Part shown: piece after piece, positions 53,448 through 62,741 of the stretch
Layout: each line of letters begins with the position of its first letter
How positions within the stretch are numbered: position 1 is the first letter of the stretch
Assembly: GCF_052076105.1 (NCBI RefSeq)
Contig: NZ_CP197245.1
Coordinates: forward strand, 2,914,001-2,978,000
Reading direction: 5' to 3'
Origin: Tardiphaga sp052076105
Lineage (GTDB): Bacteria > Pseudomonadota > Alphaproteobacteria > Rhizobiales > Xanthobacteraceae
Length of the DNA: 64,000 bases
The notes under the pieces: generated by a model
What the model saw: only the letters and a program-made list of their open reading frames with translations
What the model was told of the DNA's origin: nothing
The model's database searches: none
Made by a program: the position numbers and the translations under genes

Positions 53448-53933
53448 TTACGCAGCTTCGCCGTCGGCCTTCTTCGGCGCGATGATCTTCACCGAACCGC
53501 CGGCCTTCTCGATAGCTGCGATGGCCGTCTTGGTGGCACCGTGCACTTCGATGTTGATCTTGGCCTTGATTTCGCCGCGACCGAGAACGCGCACGCCAGC
53601 CTTCGAGCGGCGCAGAACGCCAGCCTTCACCAGCGACTCGGCGTTGATCAGGTCCTTGGCATCGATGGTCTTCGCATCGATCGCGTCCTGGAGACGGTCC
53701 AGGTTGATCTCGGCGTAGTCGACGCGGAAGATGTTGTTGAAGCCACGCTTCGGCAGACGACGATGCAACGGCATCTGGCCGCCCTCGAAGCCCTTGATGC
53801 GGACGCCCGAACGTGCGGTCTGGCCCTTGCCGCCGCGGCCCGAGGTCTTGCCCTTGCCGGAGCCGATGCCACGGCCGACGCGCATACGCTTCTTACGGGA
53901 GCCGGCGTTATCGGCGATATCGCTGAGCTTCAT
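53448..53933 (-). CDS. rplO: 50S ribosomal protein L15
   Basis: 161 residues: KLSDIADNAGSRKKRMRVGRG, then GKGKTSGRGGKGQTAR and FEGGQMPLHRRLPKRGF. Full length with normal C-terminal domain. Confidence 0.99.
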   Translation of the reverse strand: MKLSDIADNAGSRKKRMRVGRGIGSGKGKTSGRGGKGQTARSGVRIKGFEGGQMPLHRRLPKRGFNNIFRVDYAEINLDRLQDAIDAKTIDAKDLINAESLVKAGVLRRSKAGVRVLGRGEIKAKINIEVHGATKTAIAAIEKAGGSVKIIAPKKADGEAA

Positions 53934-54048
53934 CGTTCTTTTCCCTGTTTCGCCCTGTCTTCCCGAGGCTTACCGGCAAATCCGGACCTCGAAGGTCAAC
54001 AGTGTCATTCCTGCGGCAACCTGGCGGCCGCAGTGAGACGACGTGAAC

Positions 54049-54243
54049 TTACTTATCCTCGACCACGCGGACGAGGTGCTGCACCTTGGTGATCATGCCG
54101 CGAACTTCAGGAGTGTCCTGCAGCTCGCTGACGCGACCGATCTTGTTGAGCTTGAGGCCGATCAGCGTGGAGCGCTGCGAGTGGTGACGGCGGATTGCGC
54201 TCGCCACCTGCTCGACCTTGATCATCTTTGCGGCCTTGGCCAT
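54049..54243 (-). CDS. rpmD: 50S ribosomal protein L30
   Basis: 64 residues; VEQVASAIRRHHSQRSTLIGLKLNKIG-type L30 core (GLKLNKIGR) and VRGMITKVQHLVRV end. Between rpsE and rplO. Confidence 0.98.
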   Translation of the reverse strand: MAKAAKMIKVEQVASAIRRHHSQRSTLIGLKLNKIGRVSELQDTPEVRGMITKVQHLVRVVEDK

Positions 54244-54266
54244 CGGATTACTCCAGAAAGAGTTGG

Positions 54267-54839
54267 TTATTCGGCAACCAGCTCGGCGTCACCGCCAACG
54301 CGGCGCGACTGCAGAGTGGAAACCTTGAGATTGCGGCGAGCAGCAACCGAGCGCGGCGAATCCTGATGCTTCAGCGCGTCGAAGGTTGCGCGAACCATGT
54401 TGTAGGGATTCGACGAACCGATCGACTTGGCCACCACGTCCTGGATGCCCAGCGTTTCGAACACAGCGCGCATCGGACCGCCGGCGATGATGCCGGTACC
54501 AGCCGGAGCTGCACGCAGATACACGCGGCCCGCGCCATGACGGCCGGCGATGTCGTGATGCAGCGTGCGACCTTCGCGCAGAGCGACGCGCGTCAGGTTG
54601 CGCTTGGCCGACTCGGTCGCCTTGCGGATCGCTTCCGGAACTTCACGGGCCTTACCGTGACCAAACCCGACCCTGCCCTTCTGATCGCCAATGACGACCA
54701 GAGCTGCAAAGCCGAAGCGCTTGCCGCCCTTGACGACCTTCGCCACACGATTGATGTGGACGAGCTTGTCGACGAACTCACTATCACGCTCTTCCCGGGG
54801 GCCCCGGTCGCGTCCGCCGCGTTCGCGTTCACCTGCCAT
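54267..54839 (-). CDS. rpsE: 30S ribosomal protein S5
   Basis: 190 residues from MAGERERGG. Conserved HINRVAKVVKGGKRFGF, GFGHGKAREVPEAI, AAPAGTGIIAGGP and GSSNPYNMVRAT. The ATG four codons upstream is not favoured. Controls decoding fidelity. Confidence 0.99.
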   Translation of the reverse strand: MAGERERGGRDRGPREERDSEFVDKLVHINRVAKVVKGGKRFGFAALVVIGDQKGRVGFGHGKAREVPEAIRKATESAKRNLTRVALREGRTLHHDIAGRHGAGRVYLRAAPAGTGIIAGGPMRAVFETLGIQDVVAKSIGSSNPYNMVRATFDALKHQDSPRSVAARRNLKVSTLQSRRVGGDAELVAE

Positions 54840-54927
54840 GGTGTTTTCCAATCCTTGCGAAGCTTTCGCTTCTAACCCTGTGTCCCGTTCAAATCTGCAA
54901 CTTGCAAATCAACGAAAGTGAAATCGC

Positions 54928-55290
54928 TTAGAAGCTGAGCCCGCCTTCGCGAGCTGCATCTGCCAGCGCCTTGACGCGGCCGTGGTACAGATACTGACCA
55001 CGGTCGAAGACCACTTCCTTGACGCCGTTCTTGACTGCGCGCTCTGCCAGTAACTTGCCGACAGCCTGCGCCGCATCGACGTCCGCGCCGGTCTTGCCGG
55101 TTTCGCGCATCGCCTTCTCCAGCGACGACGCGGAAGCGAGCGTCTCGCCCTTCAGGTCGTCGATGACCTGCGCGTAGATGTGCTTCGACGAGCGGAAGAT
55201 CGACAGCCGCGGACGACCATTGGCAGTCCGGCGCAGCGCCAGACGAACGCGCTGCTTCCGCCGGGCATTCGTAATCTTGAGTTTCGACAT
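54928..55290 (-). CDS. rplR: 50S ribosomal protein L18
   Basis: 120 residues with RLALRRTANGRPRLSIFRSSKHIYAQ and VFDRGQYLYHGRVKALADAAREGGL. Binds 5S rRNA. Confidence 0.99.
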   Translation of the reverse strand: MSKLKITNARRKQRVRLALRRTANGRPRLSIFRSSKHIYAQVIDDLKGETLASASSLEKAMRETGKTGADVDAAQAVGKLLAERAVKNGVKEVVFDRGQYLYHGRVKALADAAREGGLSF

Positions 55291-55301
55291 GACCGGCTCC
55301 G

Positions 55302-55835
55302 TTACTTCTTCTTGCCTTCCTTGCGGAAGATAAACTCGTCGGAATAACGTACGCCCTTGCCCTTATAGGGCTCCGGCGGACGATAGCTGCGGATCTCCGC
55401 GGCTACCTGACCGACGCGCTGCGAGTCGTTGCCGGCGACGTTGATCTCGGTCGGCTTCGGCACCGTGATGGTGATGCCTTCCGGGATCGCGTAAACGACA
55501 TCGTGGCTGTAACCGAGAGCCAGCTGCAGGTTCTTGCCCTGCAGGGCCGCACGATAACCGACGCCGGTGATCTCGAGCTTCTTCTCGAAACCCTTGGTAA
55601 CGCCTTCGAGCAGATTCGCGATCTGCGCGCGAGCCGTACCGTACAGTGCACGAGCGCGATTGGTTTCGACGCGAGGAGCAACCTTGATTGCACCCTCTTC
55701 CATCTTCACCACCACGTCGTCGTGCACGACGAACTGAAGAGCGCCCTTGGGGCCCTTCATCTTGACGGTCTGGCCTTCGACGGTCGCGGTAACACCCGCG
55801 GTCACCGTCACTGGCTTCTTGCCAACTCGTGACAT
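55302..55835 (-). CDS. rplF: 50S ribosomal protein L6
   Basis: 177 residues, MSRVGKKPV start; GVGYRAALQGKNLQLALGYSH and the C-terminal EPYKGKGVRYSDE signature. Confidence 0.99.
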   Translation of the reverse strand: MSRVGKKPVTVTAGVTATVEGQTVKMKGPKGALQFVVHDDVVVKMEEGAIKVAPRVETNRARALYGTARAQIANLLEGVTKGFEKKLEITGVGYRAALQGKNLQLALGYSHDVVYAIPEGITITVPKPTEINVAGNDSQRVGQVAAEIRSYRPPEPYKGKGVRYSDEFIFRKEGKKK

Positions 55836-55848
55836 GACTGATCCTTCC

Positions 55849-56247
55849 TCAGAACACCGTGAAGAGAACTTCGCCGCCCACGTTCGCGTCGCGCGCGTCG
55901 TGGTCGGCCATAATTCCCTTGGGCGTCGACAAAACGGAGATACCGAGGCCGTTCTTCACGCGCGGCAGGTTCTTCACCGAGACGTACACACGACGTCCTG
56001 GCTTCGAAACACGCTCGATTTCGCGGATGACCGGTTCGCCATCGAAATACTTGAGTTCGATCTCGAGTTCCGAACGGCCCGACGAATGCTCGACGCTGGC
56101 GAAGCCACGGATGTAGCCTTCGTTCTTCAGCACTTCGAGCACGTTGGCGCGCATCTTGGAGCCCGGGGTCGAAACCTTGGACTTGGTACGCATCTGCGCA
56201 TTGCGGATACGGGTGATGAGATCGCTGATTGGATCGTGGGTCGACAT
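55849..56247 (-). CDS. rpsH: 30S ribosomal protein S8
   Basis: 132 residues: DPISDLITRIRNAQ start and C-terminal GISVLSTPKGIMADHDAR signature. In other bacteria S8 represses this operon by binding mRNA near rplE; no such structure was recognised here. Confidence 0.99.
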   Translation of the reverse strand: MSTHDPISDLITRIRNAQMRTKSKVSTPGSKMRANVLEVLKNEGYIRGFASVEHSSGRSELEIELKYFDGEPVIREIERVSKPGRRVYVSVKNLPRVKNGLGISVLSTPKGIMADHDARDANVGGEVLFTVF

Positions 56248-56259
56248 GTTCCGCCCCCC

Positions 56260-56565
56260 TTACCAGCTGGACTTCACGAGCCCGGGAACCAGGCCCTTCG
56301 AGCCGAGTTCACGCAGCGCGATACGGCTGAGCTTGTTGATACGATAGACCGAATGCGGACGACCGGTGATTTCGCAACGGTTCATGATCCGAACAGGCGA
56401 TGAATTGCGCGGAAGCTCGGCGAGCTTCAGCGTTGCGGCGAACCGCTCTTCCATCGGCTTGGTCTTGTCGGCGATGATGGCCTTGAGACGCGCGCGCTTC
56501 GGCGCAGCGTTTGCGGACATCTTCTTCCGACGGTTGTTCTTCTCGATCGAACTCTTCTTTGCCAT
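56260..56565 (-). CDS. rpsN: 30S ribosomal protein S14, long zinc-free form
   Basis: 101 residues, the C-minus type: no CxxC pairs; RNRCEITGRPHSVYRINKLSR-like signature (RCEITGRPHSVYR). No zinc needed. Confidence 0.99.
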   Translation of the reverse strand: MAKKSSIEKNNRRKKMSANAAPKRARLKAIIADKTKPMEERFAATLKLAELPRNSSPVRIMNRCEITGRPHSVYRINKLSRIALRELGSKGLVPGLVKSSW

Positions 56566-56608
56566 GCTTGGCTCCTGGGTTACCGCGTTTGAGAAGCTTT
56601 TCAGCTAC

Positions 56609-57169
56609 TCACTGCCGGAACGGGAAATTGAAAGCGGTCAACAAAGCGCGGGCCTCGTCGTCGGTGCGCGCAGTGGTGCACACCGTGATGTCCATGCCCA
56701 GCGGCGTATCCCCGGCCTTGTCGAAATCGATTTCCGGGAAAATGATGTGCTCTTTGAGACCGAGCGAATAGTTGCCACGGCCGTCAAAGCTCTTGCCGTT
56801 CAGGCCGCGGAAGTCGCGGACGCGCGGCAGAGCGACGTTCACCAGACGATCGATGAACTCGTACATCTTGGCCTTGCGCAGCGTCACCTTGGCGCCAATC
56901 GGCTGGTTTTCACGCAGCTTGAAGGTCGCGATAGCAACGCGCGAATAGGTCACGATGGCCTTCTGACCGGCGATCAGCGACAGGTCGGCAGCGGCGGTTT
57001 CGGCCTTCTTGCGGTCGTTGACGGCTTCGCCAACGCCCATGTTCAGGACGATCTTGTCGAGGCGCGGAACCTGCATGACGTTTTCGTAGCCGAACTGTTC
57101 AGTCAGCTTGGCACGAATGGTCTTGTCGTATTCGACGCGCAGACGCGGAATGTATGCGGTCTCAGCCAT
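56609..57169 (-). CDS. rplE: 50S ribosomal protein L5
   Basis: 186 residues from MAETAYIPRL; LDKIVLNMGVGEA and RDFRGLNGKSFDGRGNY. Its ATG overlaps the rplX stop by eight bases. Binds 5S rRNA. Confidence 0.99.
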   Translation of the reverse strand: MAETAYIPRLRVEYDKTIRAKLTEQFGYENVMQVPRLDKIVLNMGVGEAVNDRKKAETAAADLSLIAGQKAIVTYSRVAIATFKLRENQPIGAKVTLRKAKMYEFIDRLVNVALPRVRDFRGLNGKSFDGRGNYSLGLKEHIIFPEIDFDKAGDTPLGMDITVCTTARTDDEARALLTAFNFPFRQ

Positions 57170-57476
57170 CGATCTCTGCTCCCGAACGCTTGGCGATGCG
57201 CACCTTGGTGCCGTCAGCCTGGATCTTGAAACCAACGCGGGTCGGCTTGCCGTCCTTGCCGACGATCGCGATGTTGGACAGTTGGATCGGCGCCTCCTTC
57301 GAGATGATGCCGCCTTCCTGTGCCTGGGTCTGCTTCTGGTGACGCTTGACCAGGTTGACGCCGCGAACCAGCGCCTTGCCCTCGGTCGGGCGCACTTCGA
57401 ACACTTCGCCGGTACGGCCCTTGTCGCGACCGTTCAGCACGATGACCTTGTCACCCTTGCGAATCTTGGCAGCCAT
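57162..57476 (-). CDS. rplX: 50S ribosomal protein L24
   Basis: 104 residues; KIRKGDKVIVLNGRDKGRTGEV is the KOW motif. First base overlaps the rplN stop (TAATG). Confidence 0.99.
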   Translation of the reverse strand: MAAKIRKGDKVIVLNGRDKGRTGEVFEVRPTEGKALVRGVNLVKRHQKQTQAQEGGIISKEAPIQLSNIAIVGKDGKPTRVGFKIQADGTKVRIAKRSGAEIDG

Positions 57477-57844
57477 TACAGCACCTCCGGCGCAAGCGAG
57501 ATGATCTTCATGTGGTTTTTGGCGCGCAGCTCACGCGGCACGGGCCCGAAGATACGGGTACCGATCGGCTCGGACTGATTGTTGATCAGCACGGCAGCGT
57601 TGCGATCGAAGCGGATGACAGAGCCATCCGGGCGGCGAATGTCCTTGCGGACGCGCACGACGACCGCCTTCATGACGTCGCCCTTCTTCACCTTCCCGCG
57701 TGGGATGGCTTCCTTGATCGATACGACAATTACGTCGCCAACGGATGCATAACGGCGCTTGGATCCACCAATCACCTTAATGCACATGACACGGCGTGCG
57801 CCTGAATTATCGGCCACGTCGAGGTTGGTCTGCATCTGAATCAT
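57476..57844 (-). CDS. rplN: 50S ribosomal protein L14
   Basis: 122 residues, MIQMQTNLDVADNSGARRV start and IFGPVPRELRAK near the end; TAATG coupling to rplX. Confidence 0.99.
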   Translation of the reverse strand: MIQMQTNLDVADNSGARRVMCIKVIGGSKRRYASVGDVIVVSIKEAIPRGKVKKGDVMKAVVVRVRKDIRRPDGSVIRFDRNAAVLINNQSEPIGTRIFGPVPRELRAKNHMKIISLAPEVL

Positions 57845-57885
57845 TGATGCACCTCGTCCTCTGTTTATGCGCTAATGCGCGATTT

Positions 57886-58134
57886 TTAGGCAGTCTTCTT
57901 CTGTTCGCCCCGGACAACCGTCCAGTGCTTCAGCTTCGACATCGGCTTGCTCTCTTCGATCCACACCATGTCGCCCGGCTTGAACTCGTTGTTCTCGTCG
58001 TGGGCATGGTAGTTTTTCGAACGGCGAATGGTCTTCTTGTAGATCGGGTGCGTAAAGCGACGGTCAACGCGAACAACAACCGTCTTGGCTTGCTTGTCGC
58101 TGACGACCACGCCCTGCAGAGTACGTTTCGGCAT
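57886..58134 (-). CDS. rpsQ: 30S ribosomal protein S17
   Basis: 82 residues from MPKRTLQGVVV; KTVVVRVDRRFTHPIYKK and GDMVWIEESKPMSKLKHW. The open frame upstream of this ATG is not conserved. Confidence 0.99.
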   Translation of the reverse strand: MPKRTLQGVVVSDKQAKTVVVRVDRRFTHPIYKKTIRRSKNYHAHDENNEFKPGDMVWIEESKPMSKLKHWTVVRGEQKKTA

Positions 58135-58144
58135 GTTCGGCCCC

Positions 58145-58354
58145 TTACTTCGACTTACCGTCGCGCTTCTGCGCGGCGATGGTCTTGATTCGTGCAATAT
58201 CACGACGCGCCTCACGAAGGCGAGAGGTGTTTTCCAACTGCCCGGTGGCGCGCTGGAAGCGCAGGTTGAAACGCTCCTTCTTCAGATTGAGGACGGCGTC
58301 GTCCATCTGATCGGGGCTCATTGCGCGGATATCGCTGGTTTTCATTTCGGCCAT
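58145..58354 (-). CDS. rpmC: 50S ribosomal protein L29
   Basis: 69 residues: MAEMKTSDIRAMSPDQM, LKKERFNLRFQRATGQLEN. Starts at the internal ATG, five codons after an upstream one. Confidence 0.98.
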   Translation of the reverse strand: MAEMKTSDIRAMSPDQMDDAVLNLKKERFNLRFQRATGQLENTSRLREARRDIARIKTIAAQKRDGKSK

Positions 58355-58358
58355 GGCT

Positions 58359-58772
58359 TTACTCCGCAATGCGCGTAACGAAACGCGTCTTGATCGGCAG
58401 CTTGGCGGCAGCGAGGGTCATCGCTTCCTTGGCAATCTGCGTGGTGACACCGTCGATCTCGAAGATCACACGGCCTGGCTTGACGCGCGCAACCCACAAT
58501 TCCGGGGTGCCCTTGCCGGAGCCCATTCGGACTTCAGCAGGCTTCTTCGAAACCGGGAGATCCGGGAACACGCGGATCCACACGCGGCCGGCACGCTTCA
58601 TGTGACGGGTCAGCGCGCGACGGGCAGCTTCGATCTGACGGGCGGTGATCCGCTCAGGGGCCATCGCCTTCAGGCCGAACTGACCGAAAGCCAGCGTGGC
58701 GCCCGAAGTCGCAACGCCGTGAATCCGGCCCTTATGCGCCTTCCGGAACTTGGTCTTCTTTGGTTGCATCAT
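58359..58772 (-). CDS. rplP: 50S ribosomal protein L16
   Basis: 137 residues: MMQPKKTKFRKAHKGRIHG and RMGSGKGTPELWVARVKPG. Its stop is four bases from rpmC's start. Confidence 0.99.
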   Translation of the reverse strand: MMQPKKTKFRKAHKGRIHGVATSGATLAFGQFGLKAMAPERITARQIEAARRALTRHMKRAGRVWIRVFPDLPVSKKPAEVRMGSGKGTPELWVARVKPGRVIFEIDGVTTQIAKEAMTLAAAKLPIKTRFVTRIAE

Positions 58773-58804
58773 GGCTTACGCCCTCAAACCTTCTAATTAA
58801 ACGC

Positions 58805-59503
58805 TCAAGCGGCGTCGCGACGCGGCCGGGAATTGTCACCCTCGGCCATGCGCTTGTCCTGAGCCATCGGATCGTGCTCGAGGATTTCGCCCTTGAAGAT
58901 CCAGACCTTGACGCCGCAGGTGCCGAACGTCGTGAACGCGGTGGCTACGCCGTAATCGATATCCGCACGCAGCGTGTGCAGCGGCACGCGACCTTCGCGA
59001 TACCATTCCATACGCGCGATTTCCGCACCGCCCAGACGACCCGAGCAGTTGATACGAATGCCTTCGGCGCCGAGACGCATCGCCGACTGCACTGCCCGCT
59101 TCATCGCACGGCGGAACGCAACGCGGCGCTCGAGCTGCTGTGCGATCGACTCGGCGACCAGGGTCGCATCGAGCTCCGGCTTGCGGATTTCGACGATGTT
59201 GATCACCACGTCCGACGACGTAATGTCGGCAACCTTCTTGCGAAGCTTGTCGATGTCGGCGCCCTTCTTGCCGATCACGACACCCGGACGAGCCGATTGG
59301 ATCGTGACGCGGCACTTCTTATGCGGGCGCTCGATGATGATCTTGGCGACGGCAGCCTGCTTCAGTTCCTTGTGCAGGATCTCGCGGATCTTGACGTCTT
59401 CATGCAGCAGCTTGCCGTATTCGTTCTTGCCGGCATACCAACGCGAGTCCCACGTACGGTTGATGCCGAGGCGCAGACCGATTGGATTGATCTTCTGACC
59501 CAT
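58805..59503 (-). CDS. rpsC: 30S ribosomal protein S3
   Basis: 232 residues: MGQKINPIGLRLGINRTWDS, KH domain with RPGVVIGKKGADIDKLRKK, and the GRLGGAEIARMEWYREGRVPL signature (GRLGGAEIAR). Confidence 0.99.
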   Translation of the reverse strand: MGQKINPIGLRLGINRTWDSRWYAGKNEYGKLLHEDVKIREILHKELKQAAVAKIIIERPHKKCRVTIQSARPGVVIGKKGADIDKLRKKVADITSSDVVINIVEIRKPELDATLVAESIAQQLERRVAFRRAMKRAVQSAMRLGAEGIRINCSGRLGGAEIARMEWYREGRVPLHTLRADIDYGVATAFTTFGTCGVKVWIFKGEILEHDPMAQDKRMAEGDNSRPRRDAA

Positions 59504-59522
59504 CTTATTCTCCTGCGCCTGC

Positions 59523-59906
59523 TTACGCGGCTTCTGCTTCGACCTGACGAACGACGATCGTCAGCTGCGCAAACGGTTTAAAGATACGGCCCGAACGGCC
59601 ACGGCCGCGCGGACTGAAACGCTTCATGACGATGCCCTTGCCAACATGCGCCTCGGAGACGATCAGCGCGTCAACGTCGAGGTCATGGTTGTTCTCGGCA
59701 TTGGCGATCGCCGATTCCAGGCACTTCTTCACATCGACCGCGATCCGCTTGCGCGAGAACTGCAGGTCGGCGAGCGCAGCCGAAGCTTTCCGGCCGCGGA
59801 TCATCTGCGCAACGAGGTTGAGCTTCTGCGGGCTCACGCGCAGCATGCGGGCGATCGCCTTGGCCTCGTTATCCGGGAGGCTCCGTTCGCGCTTTGGCTT
59901 GCTCAT
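59523..59906 (-). CDS. rplV: 50S ribosomal protein L22
   Basis: 127 residues: ARMLRVSPQKLNLVAQMIRG, the tip loop KRFSPRGRGRSGRIFKPFAQ. Macrolide-relevant loop is of normal length. Confidence 0.99.
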   Translation of the reverse strand: MSKPKRERSLPDNEAKAIARMLRVSPQKLNLVAQMIRGRKASAALADLQFSRKRIAVDVKKCLESAIANAENNHDLDVDALIVSEAHVGKGIVMKRFSPRGRGRSGRIFKPFAQLTIVVRQVEAEAA

Positions 59907-59911
59907 AGTCC

Positions 59912-60190
59912 TTAGCCCTTCTTGGCTTTCTTGTCGCCGGCGTGGCCATGGAAGGTACGGGTCGGCGAGAACTCACCGAACTTGTGACCGACCATTTCCT
60001 CGTTCACAGCGACAGGTACATGCTTCTGGCCGTTGTAAACGCCGAAGGTGAGACCCACGAACTGCGGCAAGATCGTCGAGCGACGGCTCCAGATCTTGAT
60101 CACATCATGACGACCAGACGAACGAGCGGCATCTGCCTTCTTGAGCAGCGAACCCTCGACGAACGGGCCTTTCCAGACTGAACGAACCAT
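59912..60190 (-). CDS. rpsS: 30S ribosomal protein S19
   Basis: 92 residues: MVRSVWKGPFVEGSLLKKA, TFGVYNGQKHVPVAVNEEMVGH, FGEFSPTRTFHGH. Confidence 0.99.
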   Translation of the reverse strand: MVRSVWKGPFVEGSLLKKADAARSSGRHDVIKIWSRRSTILPQFVGLTFGVYNGQKHVPVAVNEEMVGHKFGEFSPTRTFHGHAGDKKAKKG

Positions 60191-60202
60191 GTCCGGCGAT
60201 CC

Positions 60203-61036
60203 TTACTTCTTCCGCTTGTGGCGGCTGATGAGAATGAACTTGTTGGTCGACTTGTTCGACCGGGTCTTCTTGCCCTTGGTCGGCTTGCCCCAGGGCGTAA
60301 CCGGGTGACGACCACCCGAGGTACGACCTTCACCACCACCGTGCGGATGGTCGATCGGGTTCATGACGACGCCGCGGTTATGCGGACGCCAGCCGAGCCA
60401 GCGGGTACGACCGGCCTTGCCGATCGAGATGTTCATGTGATCCGGGTTCGACACAGCGCCGATGGTGGCGGTGCAACGACCGTGAACCAGGCGCTGTTCG
60501 CCCGAGTTCAGACGAATGATCACGTAATCATGGTCACGACCGACGAGCTGGGCGTAGGTGCCGGCCGAGCGAGCGATCTGGCCGCCCTTCCCGATCTTCA
60601 TCTCGACGTTGTGGATGATCGTGCCGATCGGCATGTTGCCGAGCGGCATGACATTGCCCGGCTTCACGTCGACATAGCTGCCGGCGATGACGGTGTCGCC
60701 AACGGCCAGACGCTGCGGCGCCAGGATATAGGCCTGCTCACCGTCTGTGTACTTGATCAGCGCGATGAACGCCGTGCGGTTCGGATCGTATTCCAGACGC
60801 TCGACCACGGCCGGAACATCGACCTTGGAGCGCTTGAAGTCGACGATACGATAGGCCTTCTTGTGGCCACCGCCACGGAAGCGCACCGTGATACGACCGG
60901 TGTTGTTACGACCGCCAGCCGAGTGCTTGCCTTCGGTCAGAGCCTTGACAGGCTTGCCCTTGTACAGCGCGGAACGATCGACCATGACCAGCTGACGCTG
61001 GCCGGGTGTCGTTGGGTTGAATGTCTTAAGTGCCAT
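60203..61036 (-). CDS. rplB: 50S ribosomal protein L2
   Basis: 277 residues: MALKTFNPTTPGQRQLV, GGGHKKAYRIVDFKR and the peptidyl-transferase-near NPIDHPHGGGEGR with conserved His. Confidence 0.99.
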   Translation of the reverse strand: MALKTFNPTTPGQRQLVMVDRSALYKGKPVKALTEGKHSAGGRNNTGRITVRFRGGGHKKAYRIVDFKRSKVDVPAVVERLEYDPNRTAFIALIKYTDGEQAYILAPQRLAVGDTVIAGSYVDVKPGNVMPLGNMPIGTIIHNVEMKIGKGGQIARSAGTYAQLVGRDHDYVIIRLNSGEQRLVHGRCTATIGAVSNPDHMNISIGKAGRTRWLGWRPHNRGVVMNPIDHPHGGGEGRTSGGRHPVTPWGKPTKGKKTRSNKSTNKFILISRHKRKK

Positions 61037-61048
61037 CGTTGATCGCCC

Positions 61049-61348
61049 TTACAGTCCGGTCGTAACGTCGATGCGGTGGCCCTCTTCGAGGGTGACAATC
61101 GCACGCTTGACGTTCGACTGTGAACCGAGGTTGCCGCGGAAGACCTTCGTCTTGCCCTTGCGAACCAGCGTGTTCACGCTCTTTACCTTGACGTCGAACA
61201 GCTTTTCGACGGCTTCCTTGATCTGCGGCTTGGTGGCCTTGCCGTCGACCTTGAAAACAACCTTGTTGAATTCAGAGGCGACAGTGGCCTTTTCCGTCAC
61301 CACAGGGGCGACGATCACGTCGTAATGGCGCGGGTCGATGTTCTTCAT
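61049..61348 (-). CDS. rplW: 50S ribosomal protein L23
   Basis: 99 residues: DVIVAPVVTEKATVAS, FKVDGKATKPQIKEAVEKLF. Its ATG overlaps the rplD stop by four bases. Confidence 0.99.
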   Translation of the reverse strand: MKNIDPRHYDVIVAPVVTEKATVASEFNKVVFKVDGKATKPQIKEAVEKLFDVKVKSVNTLVRKGKTKVFRGNLGSQSNVKRAIVTLEEGHRIDVTTGL

Positions 61349-61965
61349 TTGAAGCGCGCCTCCAACGCATCAAGCGCCGCCTTGGTCAGAACAAGCTTCT
61401 GACGACGCAGAATGTCATAAACGTTGATGCCCTGGATCGGCAGCACGTCGATGTTCGGAATGTTGCGGGCCGCCTGAGCGAAACCGACATGAACCTCGGC
61501 GCCATCGATGATCAGCGCATTGGTCAGGCCGAGACCCGAGAAATGACCGATCAGAGCCTTGGTCTTGGCGGCTTCCAGGTTGGCGTTCTCGATCACGATC
61601 AAGCCGCCGTCCTTGGCCTTCGCCGACAGAGCATGCTTCAGCGCGAGTGCGCGGACCTTCTTCGGCAGATCGAACGCATGGGAGCGAACTACCGGACCGA
61701 AGGCACGACCACCGCCGCGGAACTGCGGAACGCGGGCCGAACCGTGACGAGCACCGCCGGTGCCCTTCTGCTTGTACATCTTCTTGCCGGTACGCCAGAT
61801 TTCCGCACGGCCCTTGGCCTTGTGGTTACCCGACTGGCGCTTTGCGAGCTGCCAGTTGACGCAACGCTGGATGATGTCCGCGCGCGGATCGAGACCGAAG
61901 ATGGCGTCCGACAGCTCGATCGAGCCGGCGTCCTTACCCTCAAGCGTGGTGACGTTCAATTTCAT
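61345..61965 (-). CDS. rplD: 50S ribosomal protein L4
   Basis: 206 residues from MKLNVTTLEG; tunnel loop RTGKKMYKQKGTGGARHG, then FGPVVRSHAFDLPKK. In E. coli L4 represses this operon; not visible here. Confidence 0.99.
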   Translation of the reverse strand: MKLNVTTLEGKDAGSIELSDAIFGLDPRADIIQRCVNWQLAKRQSGNHKAKGRAEIWRTGKKMYKQKGTGGARHGSARVPQFRGGGRAFGPVVRSHAFDLPKKVRALALKHALSAKAKDGGLIVIENANLEAAKTKALIGHFSGLGLTNALIIDGAEVHVGFAQAARNIPNIDVLPIQGINVYDILRRQKLVLTKAALDALEARFK

Positions 61966-61966
61966 C

Positions 61967-62689
61967 TCACACGCCCTCCTGCTCGGCGGCAGGTGCTTCA
62001 GCAGCACCCTCACCTGCCAGCTTGAACTTGCCGGGCTTCGGCGCGTCCTTCGGCAGAGCCTTCTTCACCGCATCGCGAACCGAGATCCAGCCGCCCTTGG
62101 AGCCGGGAACGGCGCCTTCGACGAGGATCAGGCCGCGCTCGACATCAAGCTGCACGACGCGCAGGTTGAGCGTGGTGATACGATCGACACCCATGTGACC
62201 GGGCATCTTCTTGTTCTTGAAGGTCTTGCCCGGGTCCTGACGGCCACCGGTCGAACCGATCGAACGATGCGAAACCGACACACCGTGCGTGGCGCGAAGA
62301 CCGCCGAAGTTCCAGCGCTTCATACCACCGGCGAAGCCCTTACCGACCGAGGTGCCGGTGACATCGACGAACTGGCCAACCACGAAGTGGTCTGCCTGGA
62401 TCTCGGCGCCGACCGGGATCAGCGCGTCTTCCGACACGCGGAATTCCGCGACCTTCCGCTTGGGTTCAACCTTGGCAACCGCGAACTGGCCGCGTTCAGC
62501 CTTGGGCAAATACACGGTCTTGCGCGAGCCCGATCCGAGCTGCAGCGCGACGTAACCGTTCTTCTCGCTGGTGAGGTGGCCAACCACCTGGCAGTTACCC
62601 AGCTTGAGCACGGTCACAGGGATATGTTCACCGGCGTCTGTGAAGACCCGGGTCATCCCGACCTTTTGTGCGATCACTCCGGAGCGCAT
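61967..62689 (-). CDS. rplC: 50S ribosomal protein L3
   Basis: 240 residues from MRSGVIAQKVGMTRVF; FAGGMKRWNFGGLRATHG with the methylated Gln position replaced as in alphaproteobacteria, and C-terminal Ala/Glu tail. Preceded by an open stretch of 26 codons without match. Confidence 0.98.
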   Translation of the reverse strand: MRSGVIAQKVGMTRVFTDAGEHIPVTVLKLGNCQVVGHLTSEKNGYVALQLGSGSRKTVYLPKAERGQFAVAKVEPKRKVAEFRVSEDALIPVGAEIQADHFVVGQFVDVTGTSVGKGFAGGMKRWNFGGLRATHGVSVSHRSIGSTGGRQDPGKTFKNKKMPGHMGVDRITTLNLRVVQLDVERGLILVEGAVPGSKGGWISVRDAVKKALPKDAPKPGKFKLAGEGAAEAPAAEQEGV

Positions 62690-62741
62690 CGGCGTGCTTC
62701 CTGTTCTTTCTGTCCGTTTGACCGGACGGGGACCTAAATAC